Source of the DNA: Methanobacteriota archaeon
Lineage (GTDB): Archaea > Thermoplasmatota > E2 > DHVEG-1
DNA: 32,474 nucleotides
NCBI GenBank assembly: GCA_026394495.1
Contig: JAPKYE010000081.1
Span: 1 to 32,474, forward strand
Reading direction: 5' to 3'
Made by a program: the position numbers and the translations under genes. Shown one piece after another: positions 7,349 through 13,863 of the stretch (positions are counted from its first letter, which is position 1; every line of letters begins with the position of its first letter). The notes below the pieces were generated by a model, which saw nothing but the letters and a program-made list of their open reading frames with translations, was not told where the DNA came from and ran no database searches.

Positions 7349-8743
7349 TTAATCAATCGTTTTTTGAAAATACGCTACGTCAAGTGACCCCCAGTCATCA
7401 TGATCAAATCGACCATGACCGCCATCTGAATAATCCACCATCGTGAAAATGTACCGATAATTCATCACACTGTAATAATTACTGAATCGCCACCAGTTGA
7501 TCTGCCAGAAATATTTACTGAAATAGTTGTCACACCCAGGAGCATTTACATTGAAGAGCCCAAGACTATGCCCGATTTCGTGCATGATTGCGGATGCATA
7601 GATTACATCCCTGTTAAGCGACGGGTTTTTTGTATGTTCCTCCATTCGTTTACTTGAGAGTTGAAAACTGTTCACGCCAGGAGCAAAAAACAATGTTTTA
7701 TCACCAGAAAACGTGTATCCTTTGATGAGCACATGATTGTACACTATTAATCCGTAGTGAAATACACTACGACGCCAGTTCCCAGGATCATTGTGCAAAA
7801 AGTACGCCTGATACATCGCGTGGATCTCAGAGCGAAATGTCAACGGATCAAAAGGGATTATCTCCCCGCCGCCACCCATACACCCATCATCAAGATGAAA
7901 CACGATGTTACGTCGATCATATGCATCTTTTAACAATTCTTTAGCACCATCGGAGAGAATATTTTGCTCCCCAGTTGGACTTGCCGCCATATAATCAATT
8001 TCAAGAAACAGATCTTTTCGGTACGGATCAGAGTTCCATTGAGACGTGCGATATTCCTCGTAGTTATCTAATCCATCATTATCCGGATCAAGTTTCGAAT
8101 GATTATCATAAACATAGGGATCGTACCCCCAACGATAATCCCACCATAACGGGATTCCATCATGATTTGGATCATCAGTTGCATTGTTCATAATGACTTC
8201 TGTTTGAGTGATATCAAACCACAGTTCACAATCTCGCTCCTGCACATAGAAACTCCCGTCGTCACACCCATTCAATCGTCCGTATCCACTTGAATCCCCG
8301 CATTCATCGTCCCCGGTCCACTGGCCTGTGCTTACATTGTATACGATGTTGACCGAATAATTATCCAATGGAGAACTAGTTTTTCCGCTGATATCACAAA
8401 TAAAGGTTTCATTATCCTGAAGAGCTCCTAGCTGCATCGTGATGTTCACCGTCTCAATATCATCAGCAATAGGAAGCGTTGCGGACCAATTAAGATCATA
8501 CAGATATCGAGTTTTATTCCATAAAGGACTATGAAACAAAACATCGTTCATCGTAATACTCATAAAAAATTGCGGCGTTGGTAAAGTATCGAAATCATCA
8601 AATCCACGAATACTCTGAATAGTTACTGTTACCGTATTATCCGAAGAAGACGAATGATACACAAGAGGATACGCCTGAAATGAGGAAGACAACAAAAGAA
8701 CAGATATTGCCACTGTAAGGAGACTCCATACTTTTTTCGTCAT
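7349..8743 (-). CDS. Secreted C2-domain metzincin-like metalloprotease
   Basis: 464 residues with a signal peptide (1-24). Residues about 37-120 form a C2-like beta domain, often calcium-dependent. Residues about 186-235 hold two Asp-rich calcium-loop repeats (DDPNHDGIP and LDPDNDGLDNYEEY). The catalytic half has HEIGHSLGLFN (His388, Glu389, His392) and a Met-turn SVMNY (425-429), so it is metzincin-like, but residue 398, where His or Asp normally completes the zinc site, is Asn. A paralogue at 23371-24963 shares the whole layout (for example KDLF, GAKELL, HLDDG, FTMVDYSDG) and the same Asn. The stop is 12 bases from the convergent M14 gene. Protease activity is inferred, not certain. Confidence 0.88.
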   Translation of the reverse strand: MTKKVWSLLTVAISVLLLSSSFQAYPLVYHSSSSDNTVTVTIQSIRGFDDFDTLPTPQFFMSITMNDVLFHSPLWNKTRYLYDLNWSATLPIADDIETVNITMQLGALQDNETFICDISGKTSSPLDNYSVNIVYNVSTGQWTGDDECGDSSGYGRLNGCDDGSFYVQERDCELWFDITQTEVIMNNATDDPNHDGIPLWWDYRWGYDPYVYDNHSKLDPDNDGLDNYEEYRTSQWNSDPYRKDLFLEIDYMAASPTGEQNILSDGAKELLKDAYDRRNIVFHLDDGCMGGGGEIIPFDPLTFRSEIHAMYQAYFLHNDPGNWRRSVFHYGLIVYNHVLIKGYTFSGDKTLFFAPGVNSFQLSSKRMEEHTKNPSLNRDVIYASAIMHEIGHSLGLFNVNAPGCDNYFSKYFWQINWWRFSNYYSVMNYRYIFTMVDYSDGGHGRFDHDDWGSLDVAYFQKTID

Positions 8744-8845
8744 AACCCCCTAACTCTACTCTAAATTATGTTTCTTCATCTATAATAATCTTTATACGAT
8801 TACTCCACAAAACCACAAAAGTTCTAGAAAAAAACCAACTACGGT

Positions 8846-9247
8846 TCATTCTTTTTTCATCTGATATAAAAGAACGTGGTTCTCATGTTTTTTAAAGACG
8901 ATCTCATGATCCTCAAAAATCGGACATCTCCCCAACAACACAGGGATATCGTTACGCGGGGACACATGAATCTCCAAATTTTTATATGATATCTTCCCAG
9001 TTTCATCAAGCAGATCCATATCCACACATGCTTTGAACAGTTCCGCAGCCCCACCCGCGGTATCCACCTGCCCTGCTTTTTCGAGTTTCAATTTAAGATA
9101 CAGTGCGATCGCCATCGGGATCACAATGAAATCTCCGCCAGAATCAAGCAACGCATCAATCACTGGCGTCTCTTTACTTTTATAAAAAAATTTGATCGGG
9201 ATCAACGGGTAATCCGTATAATCACAAATAAATGGTAAAGACGACAT
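8846..9247 (-). CDS. Retropepsin-like aspartic protease
   Basis: 133 residues, the length of a single-domain retropepsin, which works as a dimer. The catalytic motif is DALLDSGGDFIVIP (Asp35-Ser36-Gly37). The second hallmark, hydrophobic-hydrophobic-Gly, is IPVLLGR near 102-108. There is no signal peptide, so it acts inside the cell. The start lies 7 bases after the stop of the DUF5678-like gene at 9255-9467; this pairing of a small DUF5678 protein and a retropepsin-like protein is, from memory, seen in other archaea. The substrate is unknown. Confidence 0.8.
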   Translation of the reverse strand: MSSLPFICDYTDYPLIPIKFFYKSKETPVIDALLDSGGDFIVIPMAIALYLKLKLEKAGQVDTAGGAAELFKACVDMDLLDETGKISYKNLEIHVSPRNDIPVLLGRCPIFEDHEIVFKKHENHVLLYQMKKE

Positions 9248-9254
9248 AGCAATG

Positions 9255-9467
9255 TTAACGTAAATGAATACTGCCAGATAATACTTTTGATATTTTTATA
9301 TTGTCTTCGGGAAACTTCTCAGACGGATATTTCTCATCAACAGCCTTCAGAATATCCTCGATGTTTCTGCTATGATCCACAATCTGATCGTTGAAAAGAA
9401 GAATCCACTCACCAGACAACTTTTTCATTTCATCTTCCGTTAGCATCAATATCCCAATTACGTTCAT
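9255..9467 (-). CDS. Small DUF5678-like protein
   Basis: 70 residues. The core LSGEWILLFNDQIVDHSRNIEDILKAV followed by a charged segment and IKISKVL resembles DUF5678, a short beta-strand/helix domain without known function. The first in-frame ATG is used, but the internal ATG at MLTEDEM would give a length nearer to the family. It is translated just ahead of the retropepsin-like gene and may be its partner or substrate, which is a guess from position only. Confidence 0.62.
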   Translation of the reverse strand: MNVIGILMLTEDEMKKLSGEWILLFNDQIVDHSRNIEDILKAVDEKYPSEKFPEDNIKISKVLSGSIHLR

Positions 9468-9558
9468 CTTCTATATATACTTTTCCTGGTTTTTTGGGTT
9501 TATTCATCAAAAAATAAGGGGAAATTCGTCTGAAACACCAACCGGAAATGAATGCCTT

Positions 9559-9771
9559 TTATTCCTTTGATTCATCGTTTTTATCCAGAAGTGAAAGGAT
9601 AAGACCAAATAATCCTGCAAGCAAGAGTAGACTCGTTAACGCGTACAAACCGATATCAGCCCAGACGCCGTACCGAACACCCCAATACAAATAAAAACCG
9701 ATCCCTGAGATGAGAAACAACAGAGATAGTACTGTGTAGATATTTGCGTTTCTAATATTTATTTTTATCAT
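9559..9771 (-). CDS. Small two-helix membrane protein
   Basis: 70 residues with two predicted membrane helices (about 12-32 and 40-62) and an acidic, charged tail (DKNDESKE). GAGGGAAG upstream of ATG 9771 supports the start. It lies 34 bases after the 3' end of tRNA-Trp on the same strand. No family recognised. Confidence 0.6.
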   Translation of the reverse strand: MIKINIRNANIYTVLSLLFLISGIGFYLYWGVRYGVWADIGLYALTSLLLLAGLFGLILSLLDKNDESKE

Positions 9772-9805
9772 ATTTTTCTTCCCTCTTCTACTTTTTGAAA
9801 GGCAG

Positions 9806-9948
9806 TGGGAGCACTGGGATTTGAACCCAGATCGGCGGGTCTCTTCTTCAGGTCATCGCTCCAGTTAATCATCATGAAATCAGATGACCCTCTTCTAATC
9901 ATACCCGTAACTGGAGCCCGCAATGATACCGGGTTACACTATGCTCCC
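9806..9948 (-). tRNA. tRNA-Trp (CCA anticodon) with 70-nt intron
   Basis: Acceptor arms GGGAGCA/TGCTCCC pair fully, with discriminator A73 at 9806 and no encoded CCA end. The anticodon stem is GCGGG/CCCGC with loop C-U-CCA-G-A. The T arm is CTGGG-TTCAAAT-CCCAG. Exon 1 is 9948-9911 and exon 2 is 9840-9806, giving a 73-nt mature tRNA. The intron sits between positions 37 and 38, the usual archaeal site, and should be removed by the tRNA endonuclease. The D stem is weak (position 13-22 does not pair). The gene starts 10 bases after the stop codon of eL41, so the two are probably co-transcribed. Confidence 0.95.
9841..9910 (-). ncRNA. tRNA-Trp intron, probable box C/D methylation guide
   Basis: The intron shows a box C-like GTATGATTA (9904-9896), a box D' CTGA (9883-9880), a perfect box C' ATGATGA (9875-9869) and a D-like region (GATGA 9857-9853, CTGA 9851-9848). 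The GGGTC just before D' pairs with GACCC at the start of exon 2, and the fifth base upstream of D' faces position 39. AACTGGAGC (9866-9858) is the exact complement of the exon 1/intron junction GCTCCAGTT. If the second D box is the GATGA sequence, its fifth base faces C34. Archaeal tRNA-Trp introns are known to guide 2'-O-methylation of positions 34 and 39, and this one fits. The second D box is unusual. Confidence 0.75.
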
Positions 9949-9958
9949 GGATGTGACC

Positions 9959-10066
9959 TTACTTGTTTCGTGCTCTTCGTGCTCTTTTTTCCCGTCGCAT
10001 TCGTTTCTTGCGCCATTTCCAGCGCATTTTCCTTCTTTTCTTCCAGTCTCGTGAACTCCGTTTCAT
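9959..10066 (-). CDS. rpl41e: Ribosomal protein eL41
   Basis: A 35-residue, extremely basic protein: MKRSSRDWKKRRK, then MRWKWRKKRMRREKRARRAR. The second half aligns well with the eukaryotic and archaeal eL41 pattern (KWRKKR-RR--R--R-RAR). It is a single long helix that sits at the subunit interface in known ribosome structures. AGAGGA lies a few bases upstream of ATG 10066 and a TATA element is at about 10113-10122. The stop codon is 10 bases before the 5' end of tRNA-Trp. It is easily missed because of its length. Confidence 0.85.
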   Translation of the reverse strand: MKRSSRDWKKRRKMRWKWRKKRMRREKRARRARNK

Positions 10067-10112
10067 TCTGTTTTCCTCTGAGTTGTCAAATGTGTCCCCC
10101 TAAATAGCTAGT

Positions 10113-10122
10113 TATATTTAAT
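10113..10122 (-). promoter_or_regulatory. TATA box for the eL41-tRNA-Trp unit
   Basis: The minus strand reads ATTAAATATA about 47 bases upstream of the eL41 start. That predicts a leader of about 20-25 bases carrying the AGAGGA ribosome-binding site. No separate promoter for tRNA-Trp is obvious in the 10-base gap. Confidence 0.5.
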
Positions 10123-10199
10123 AGTTTATGAGGACATTTATCCTAAGTTTCGAGCAATACAATATTATTGACACATGAAAAAGCATGGGATCATCGTTT

Positions 10200-10535
10200 T
10201 CATTGTTTTTTCTCTTTTTTTGTATCCAACCACACATATTTACATCTGGTACAGTACCAGCCGACAGAGAGAAACTGTTGTTTTCCGTACATAGGGTTTT
10301 TATGGATAAAAACCCGCTTCAACTTCAGATCGCATTTCGGACACGCGCCCTTGTAGGATTCTTTGTATTGTTCGTCACCAATTGGATAAACCAAGGTATC
10401 TGCCAGGACCGTGTACACATAATCACATACTGTGCACTGCCATGCCACCGGTATCCACCCACGTTTCCCATCAGTGCTTTTACTTTCGTATAACCGAACC
10501 GCTTTTGACTTGCATTCCGGGCATTTCTTCTTAAT
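10200..10535 (-). CDS. Double zinc-ribbon protein (apparent AUU start)
   Basis: 111 residues, two zinc ribbons of equal layout. Ribbon 1: Cys5/Cys8 (CPEC) with Cys34/Cys37 (CTVC). Ribbon 2: Cys65/Cys68 (CPKC) with Cys95/Cys98 (CTRC). Starting at the GTG at 10448 would delete half of ribbon 1. Upstream the frame runs to a TAA, and between that stop and CPEC there are only the codons TGT ATT AAG AAG AAA. ATT at 10535-10533 follows GGTGGTG by six bases and is the best start. The Shine-Dalgarno site is inside a mini frame ATG GTG GTG TAA. A TATA-like TTTTAAAA lies near 10580-10590. It could bind nucleic acid; function unknown. Confidence 0.75.
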   Translation of the reverse strand: MKKKCPECKSKAVRLYESKSTDGKRGWIPVAWQCTVCDYVYTVLADTLVYPIGDEQYKESYKGACPKCDLKLKRVFIHKNPMYGKQQFLSVGWYCTRCKYVWLDTKKEKKQ

Positions 10536-10681
10536 ACATTACACCACCATGTTGTTCTGCCAATGGATGAAATCATTTAGTGGTTTTAAAAGGTACCTGA
10601 AACCAAACACATCCCGCAATGTTTAAGAGATGAAAAAAAGATTCTGAGACGCAATGAAGTCAGGTATTTGGAAAAAAATCC

Positions 10682-10873
10682 ATTCAGCTGAAGAAGAGAC
10701 CGCTCTTATCGTCTGGCCGATGTATAATCATATTTCTTGCGGTTATGATGTTCTATGTTTACTTTGCGTTCATATACCAAAGTAGAGCCTTGTTTATTCC
10801 CATAGGGATTGTTGTGTTTACCGTCATTCTGTTTCCTGTTATATTTATGTATAGAACAATGGAAAAAAAATAA
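10682..10873 (+). CDS. Possible small two-helix membrane protein, start unclear
   Basis: The frame runs from a TGA near 10657 to TAA at 10871-10873. It encodes LKKRPLLSSGR, then two hydrophobic stretches (IIIFLAVMMFYVYFAFIY and FIPIGIVVFTVILFPVIF) and MYRTMEKK, which looks like a real two-helix membrane protein with a basic N-terminus. No ATG, GTG or TTG precedes the first helix. The candidates are ATT (10682) and CTG (10688), with only a weak GGA upstream. A decayed start or a frameshift with the overlapping frame from the ATG near 10655 is also possible. It converges with tRNA-Lys, 2 bases away. Confidence 0.45.
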   Translation: MQLKKRPLLSSGRCIIIFLAVMMFYVYFAFIYQSRALFIPIGIVVFTVILFPVIFMYRTMEKK

Positions 10874-10875
10874 GG

Positions 10876-10950
10876 CGGGCTTGAAGGGATTTGAACCCTT
10901 GGCCGATCGGTTAAGAGCCGATTGCTCTAGCCTAGCTGAGCTACAAGCCC
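10876..10950 (-). tRNA. tRNA-Lys (CUU anticodon)
   Basis: 75 nt, intronless. Acceptor GGGCTTG/CAAGCCC pairs fully with discriminator G73. The D arm has GCTC/GAGC, the anticodon stem ATCGG/CCGAT encloses CT-CTT-AA (anticodon CUU, Lys codon AAG), and the T arm is AAGGG-TTCAAAT-CCCTT. No CCA is encoded. A CTTTAAAG box about 15-25 bases upstream (10964-10973) is its likely TATA element. Confidence 0.96.
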
Positions 10951-11074
10951 ATCAGAAGAAAAACTTTAAAGGATGAAACCCTAACAACTCAAGGTTTTTA
11001 GAGCTTACGGTCAATATTTTTTCCACTCATAAAAAACAAGAAAAAAAATGAAACATAAAAAGAAAAACAATTGA

Positions 11075-11755
11075 TTATTCATCATCAGTTATATCGACGT
11101 TTTTTACTTCAGATTCATCGACTTTTGAGAGATACTTCGCATCAATCTTATCGGTAATGTATACGTCTTTTCCCGCATGATAAATAAGGACGCCGTCTTC
11201 TCGCGTTTTCACACCATCTATACGTAATAGTAATGGCTCTTCAGTCCGTGTTCTTGCAGCTTCGATTGCTTTTTCGATGCTGCCGCTGAGATGCACCCTC
11301 TTTCTATCCACCGGATGCAAACCATGCTCAAGGATGACCTCAAGCTCCTCTTCAGCAACAGAGTAATAGAGATTATCAATTTCCGCGAGTGGCAAATCAT
11401 CCAGGTTCACATCAATGGAATGACCATACGTCGCCCGAATCATCCCGCCATCAATCTGATACCGCCCCTTCAGATCAGTTTTTATTATCGCCTCAATATG
11501 CTGCGGTCGCAACCAGTGAAAACCAGATCTGCTCTCACCGATTGCTTTGATGAAAGCGTTGAGATCAATCCATCCATGTCCATCCATGGTAAGTCCAACT
11601 TTTTCTGGGAAATGACGAAGCACTCCTGCCATGATACGCCCAAGGGAATCCAGTTCGCGATCGTTCATCAGAAACTTTCCTTTCCGATCACATACCGAAC
11701 ATGTTTCCCCACGGTAATATCCATGTTCATCACATTCAGCTAGCATGTCGTTCAT
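11075..11755 (-). CDS. kptA: RNA 2'-phosphotransferase KptA/Tpt1
   Basis: 226 residues. It transfers an internal RNA 2'-phosphate to NAD+, giving ADP-ribose 1'',2''-cyclic phosphate. The N-terminal 30 residues form a zinc finger (Cys8, His11, Cys19, Cys22) that archaeal members commonly have. The catalytic core follows: GVLRHFPE (Arg47, His48), GWIDLNAFI, IRATYGHSI (Arg107, His112), and DRKRVHLSG near 151-159. In fungi it finishes tRNA splicing, but archaea ligate with RtcB and do not leave that phosphate, so its archaeal role is unclear. It is divergent from rpiA and has no clear ribosome-binding site, so it may be leaderless. Confidence 0.93.
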   Translation of the reverse strand: MNDMLAECDEHGYYRGETCSVCDRKGKFLMNDRELDSLGRIMAGVLRHFPEKVGLTMDGHGWIDLNAFIKAIGESRSGFHWLRPQHIEAIIKTDLKGRYQIDGGMIRATYGHSIDVNLDDLPLAEIDNLYYSVAEEELEVILEHGLHPVDRKRVHLSGSIEKAIEAARTRTEEPLLLRIDGVKTREDGVLIYHAGKDVYITDKIDAKYLSKVDESEVKNVDITDDE

Positions 11756-11827
11756 AGGGGGTGTAATAAAACCATCAAGTATAAGTTTTTGTATTGCCTA
11801 TGCTATTACCAGTTTAAGGTGGCTATT

Positions 11828-12502
11828 TTGGAAAGAGAAGACATGAAACGCTCAGCTGGAGAAAAAGCTCTTGAGTACGTCGAAGATGGAATGACGATTG
11901 GGCTTGGCACCGGGTCAACGGTTGCGTACACTATTAAAAAACTTGGGGAGCTTGTGAAGGGTGGATTATTTATCACAGGGATTCCAACATCACTTCAAAC
12001 AAAAAAACTTGCAACAGACTGTGGTATCACTCTTGGGGAACTTGATGATCATACGCTGATTGATCTGACGATCGATGGTGCTGATGAGGTTGATTCAAAC
12101 TTGAATTTGGTTAAAGGCGGCGGTGGCGCACTCACCCGTGAGAAGATCGTTGCGTATCATTCTGCGCGAGAGGTCATTGTTATCGATGAGTCAAAAATCG
12201 TCCGAGGCCTGGGGATTGATTTCCCGGTTGCCGTTGAAGTGGTGAAGTACGGGTACCTTGCGACAAAGAAAACACTTGAGACCCTTGGCTGCAATGCGGA
12301 GCTGCGAACAATTGTTGGAGAAGTCTATATCACCGATAACTCAAACTATATTCTTGATTGCGAATTTGGAAAAATAGATGATGCAGAAACCTTAGAAAAA
12401 AACATAAATTGTATCCCAGGTGTTGTAGAAAACGGTTTATTCATAGGACTAGTGGACGAAGTCATCGTCGGGAGCACACAAGGAATCATTATCAGAGAAT
12501 AA
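11828..12502 (+). CDS. rpiA: Ribose-5-phosphate isomerase A
   Basis: 224 residues from TTG 11828. It interconverts ribose 5-phosphate and ribulose 5-phosphate, linking nucleotide synthesis to the pentose pool. Motifs: GLGTGST (25-31, phosphate binding), IDGADEVD (82-89), KGGGGALTREK (96-106) with the catalytic base Glu105. The frame is open to an upstream TTG at 11789, but AGGTGG lies six bases before TTG 11828 and that start matches the family N-terminus. ATG 11843 is a third option. Downstream is a T-rich stretch (12518-12552) that probably ends the transcript. Confidence 0.96.
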   Translation: MEREDMKRSAGEKALEYVEDGMTIGLGTGSTVAYTIKKLGELVKGGLFITGIPTSLQTKKLATDCGITLGELDDHTLIDLTIDGADEVDSNLNLVKGGGGALTREKIVAYHSAREVIVIDESKIVRGLGIDFPVAVEVVKYGYLATKKTLETLGCNAELRTIVGEVYITDNSNYILDCEFGKIDDAETLEKNINCIPGVVENGLFIGLVDEVIVGSTQGIIIRE

Positions 12503-12591
12503 ACAAAGACAAAACAATTTTTCCACTTGAGTTTTTATATTTTTTTTCTTCGTTTCTTGAATGATGCGGAAAAAATGAAGAAAAAAAATGG

Positions 12592-13296
12592 ATGCTTGGC
12601 ATGAAGACAACTGATCTTTCGATCCAAAATATGGCCCATCAACTTGAAAAAACAACAAGGAAAATCAACGCGTCCATCGATTTTGATGTACATTGGTACC
12701 GACGTGTGTTTCATGCATTTGCCGCATCGTTTCTTTTCTATTATCTACTACCCGATGAACAATGGATGATTCCAATAAAATATATGATTCTTAGTGGGGT
12801 TTTGGTTTTTGTTGTTCTCTTAGAATATCTACGGATAAAAGGCGTACTTGATAGCAAAACATTTTTTGGTCTTCGTGTCTATGAACAACATCGACCAGGA
12901 AGCTACCTTTACTTTGGAGTAGCTGTTCTTTTACTTCTTATATTTTTCCCACAGCAGATAGCGATCCCCTGTATTTTATGCGGAAGTCTTGGTGACCCGA
13001 TCCTTGGAGAACTCCGGTATCGGTTTGGAAAATTCAAGGCCGCTTGTCTAGGGTTCTTTTTCTGTATGTTGTTTTTTTCAGTCTCCTGGTACACCGCTGA
13101 TACCTACGTTATGATTAGTGTTGCTATCGTAGGTGCTTTCTGTGCGGTTGCTGCAGAGTCGAAAAAATATACGATGCTTGATGATGATTTCATGATACAG
13201 ATGGTGCCAGCGGTGATCATACTTCTTCTTTGGCTTGGAATAAAAAATATGGGGTTTGATATATTGCCGTCGGTGATTCTTCACCCCCTTATATAA
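12592..13296 (+). CDS. Dolichol kinase/DGK1-like membrane protein
   Basis: 234 residues with about seven membrane helices. The segment YEQHRPGSYLYFGVAVLLLL, then FPQQIAIPCILCGSLGDPILGELRYRFG, has the order and motifs (basic residue before a membrane helix, GDP-x3-E) of the SEC59/DGK1/VTE5 family of CTP-dependent lipid kinases. In archaea these are expected to phosphorylate isoprenoid alcohols or act in archaeal lipid salvage. The last two helices are a weaker match. ATG 12601 (MKTTDLS), with GGATG upstream, may be the true start. It is followed 30 bases later by the small membrane protein at 13327 and they are likely co-transcribed. Confidence 0.7.
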   Translation: MLGMKTTDLSIQNMAHQLEKTTRKINASIDFDVHWYRRVFHAFAASFLFYYLLPDEQWMIPIKYMILSGVLVFVVLLEYLRIKGVLDSKTFFGLRVYEQHRPGSYLYFGVAVLLLLIFFPQQIAIPCILCGSLGDPILGELRYRFGKFKAACLGFFFCMLFFSVSWYTADTYVMISVAIVGAFCAVAAESKKYTMLDDDFMIQMVPAVIILLLWLGIKNMGFDILPSVILHPLI

Positions 13297-13326
13297 AAAA
13301 ATAAAAAAAAAATAGATGTGGTAGCT

Positions 13327-13596
13327 ATGGAAAAAAATGTGAACGGTTATATGGATACGACAAAGGCGACAGAGCAGCTTGTCCGCGTCGAACTCATCTT
13401 TGCCCCTATTCTCATCATCATACCGCTTGTTGTCTCGTTGTTTATGATCTGGTGTTGGTTCTCACTAGGTTTTTCACAAAAAGATTCATCGTATACTGGT
13501 GAGCTTGTTCTCGGAATCATTATCCTTGTGGGTAATATCTGTTTTGATGTCCCGTTTCTGCGATCGCTTCTTTTGTTCAGAAAACAGAGAAAATAA
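13327..13596 (+). CDS. Small two-helix membrane protein
   Basis: 89 residues from ATG 13327. Two membrane helices (about 20-43 and 57-80) with a basic end (FRKQRK). An in-frame GTG at 13318 is possible, but GTGGT four bases before ATG 13327 resembles the ribosome-binding site seen at 2928. It probably shares a transcript with the dolichol-kinase-like gene. No family recognised. Confidence 0.65.
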   Translation: MEKNVNGYMDTTKATEQLVRVELIFAPILIIIPLVVSLFMIWCWFSLGFSQKDSSYTGELVLGIIILVGNICFDVPFLRSLLLFRKQRK

Positions 13597-13775
13597 AGTA
13601 ATAGTTTCTATGGAGTATATAGGATAATTATTGGATAGTATGCAACATTTAAAAAAAGAAACATGAAATAATTATGTACGGATTACTCCTATAATTCTTA
13701 TAGGGTTGTTTTTACTAAAAATGTTATGATAATATATTTTAATTAAAAAATAACATATTACCGATAAATTAAAAT

Positions 13776-13820
13776 AGTAAGTGGGCATATTCTCCCTACT
13801 TACTCCTGGATATCAGGAGT
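13776..13820 (+). promoter_or_regulatory. Tandem, partly exclusive hairpins in the leader of the surface protein gene
   Basis: Hairpin 1: AGTAAGTGGG (13776-13785) with CCCTACTTACT (13794-13804), one bulged base. Hairpin 2: ACTCCTG (13802-13808) with CAGGAGT (13814-13820). They share bases 13802-13804, so both cannot form fully. The pair ends about 40 bases before ATG 13864 in an otherwise AT-rich, gene-free stretch (13597-13863). This suggests a structured 5' leader for stability or control. Confidence 0.5.
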
Positions 13821-13863
13821 GGGGGAAAATACAATACAAAAAAATCTATGAAAAGGTGAATGT

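Noticed and set aside
9841-9910. Two separate tRNA-like fragments instead of an intron
   Set aside because: The two exons join into a complete cloverleaf at the standard archaeal position 37/38.
9805-10107. Plus-strand open frame over tRNA-Trp and eL41
   Set aside because: It is the reverse complement of a clear tRNA and a recognised ribosomal protein gene.
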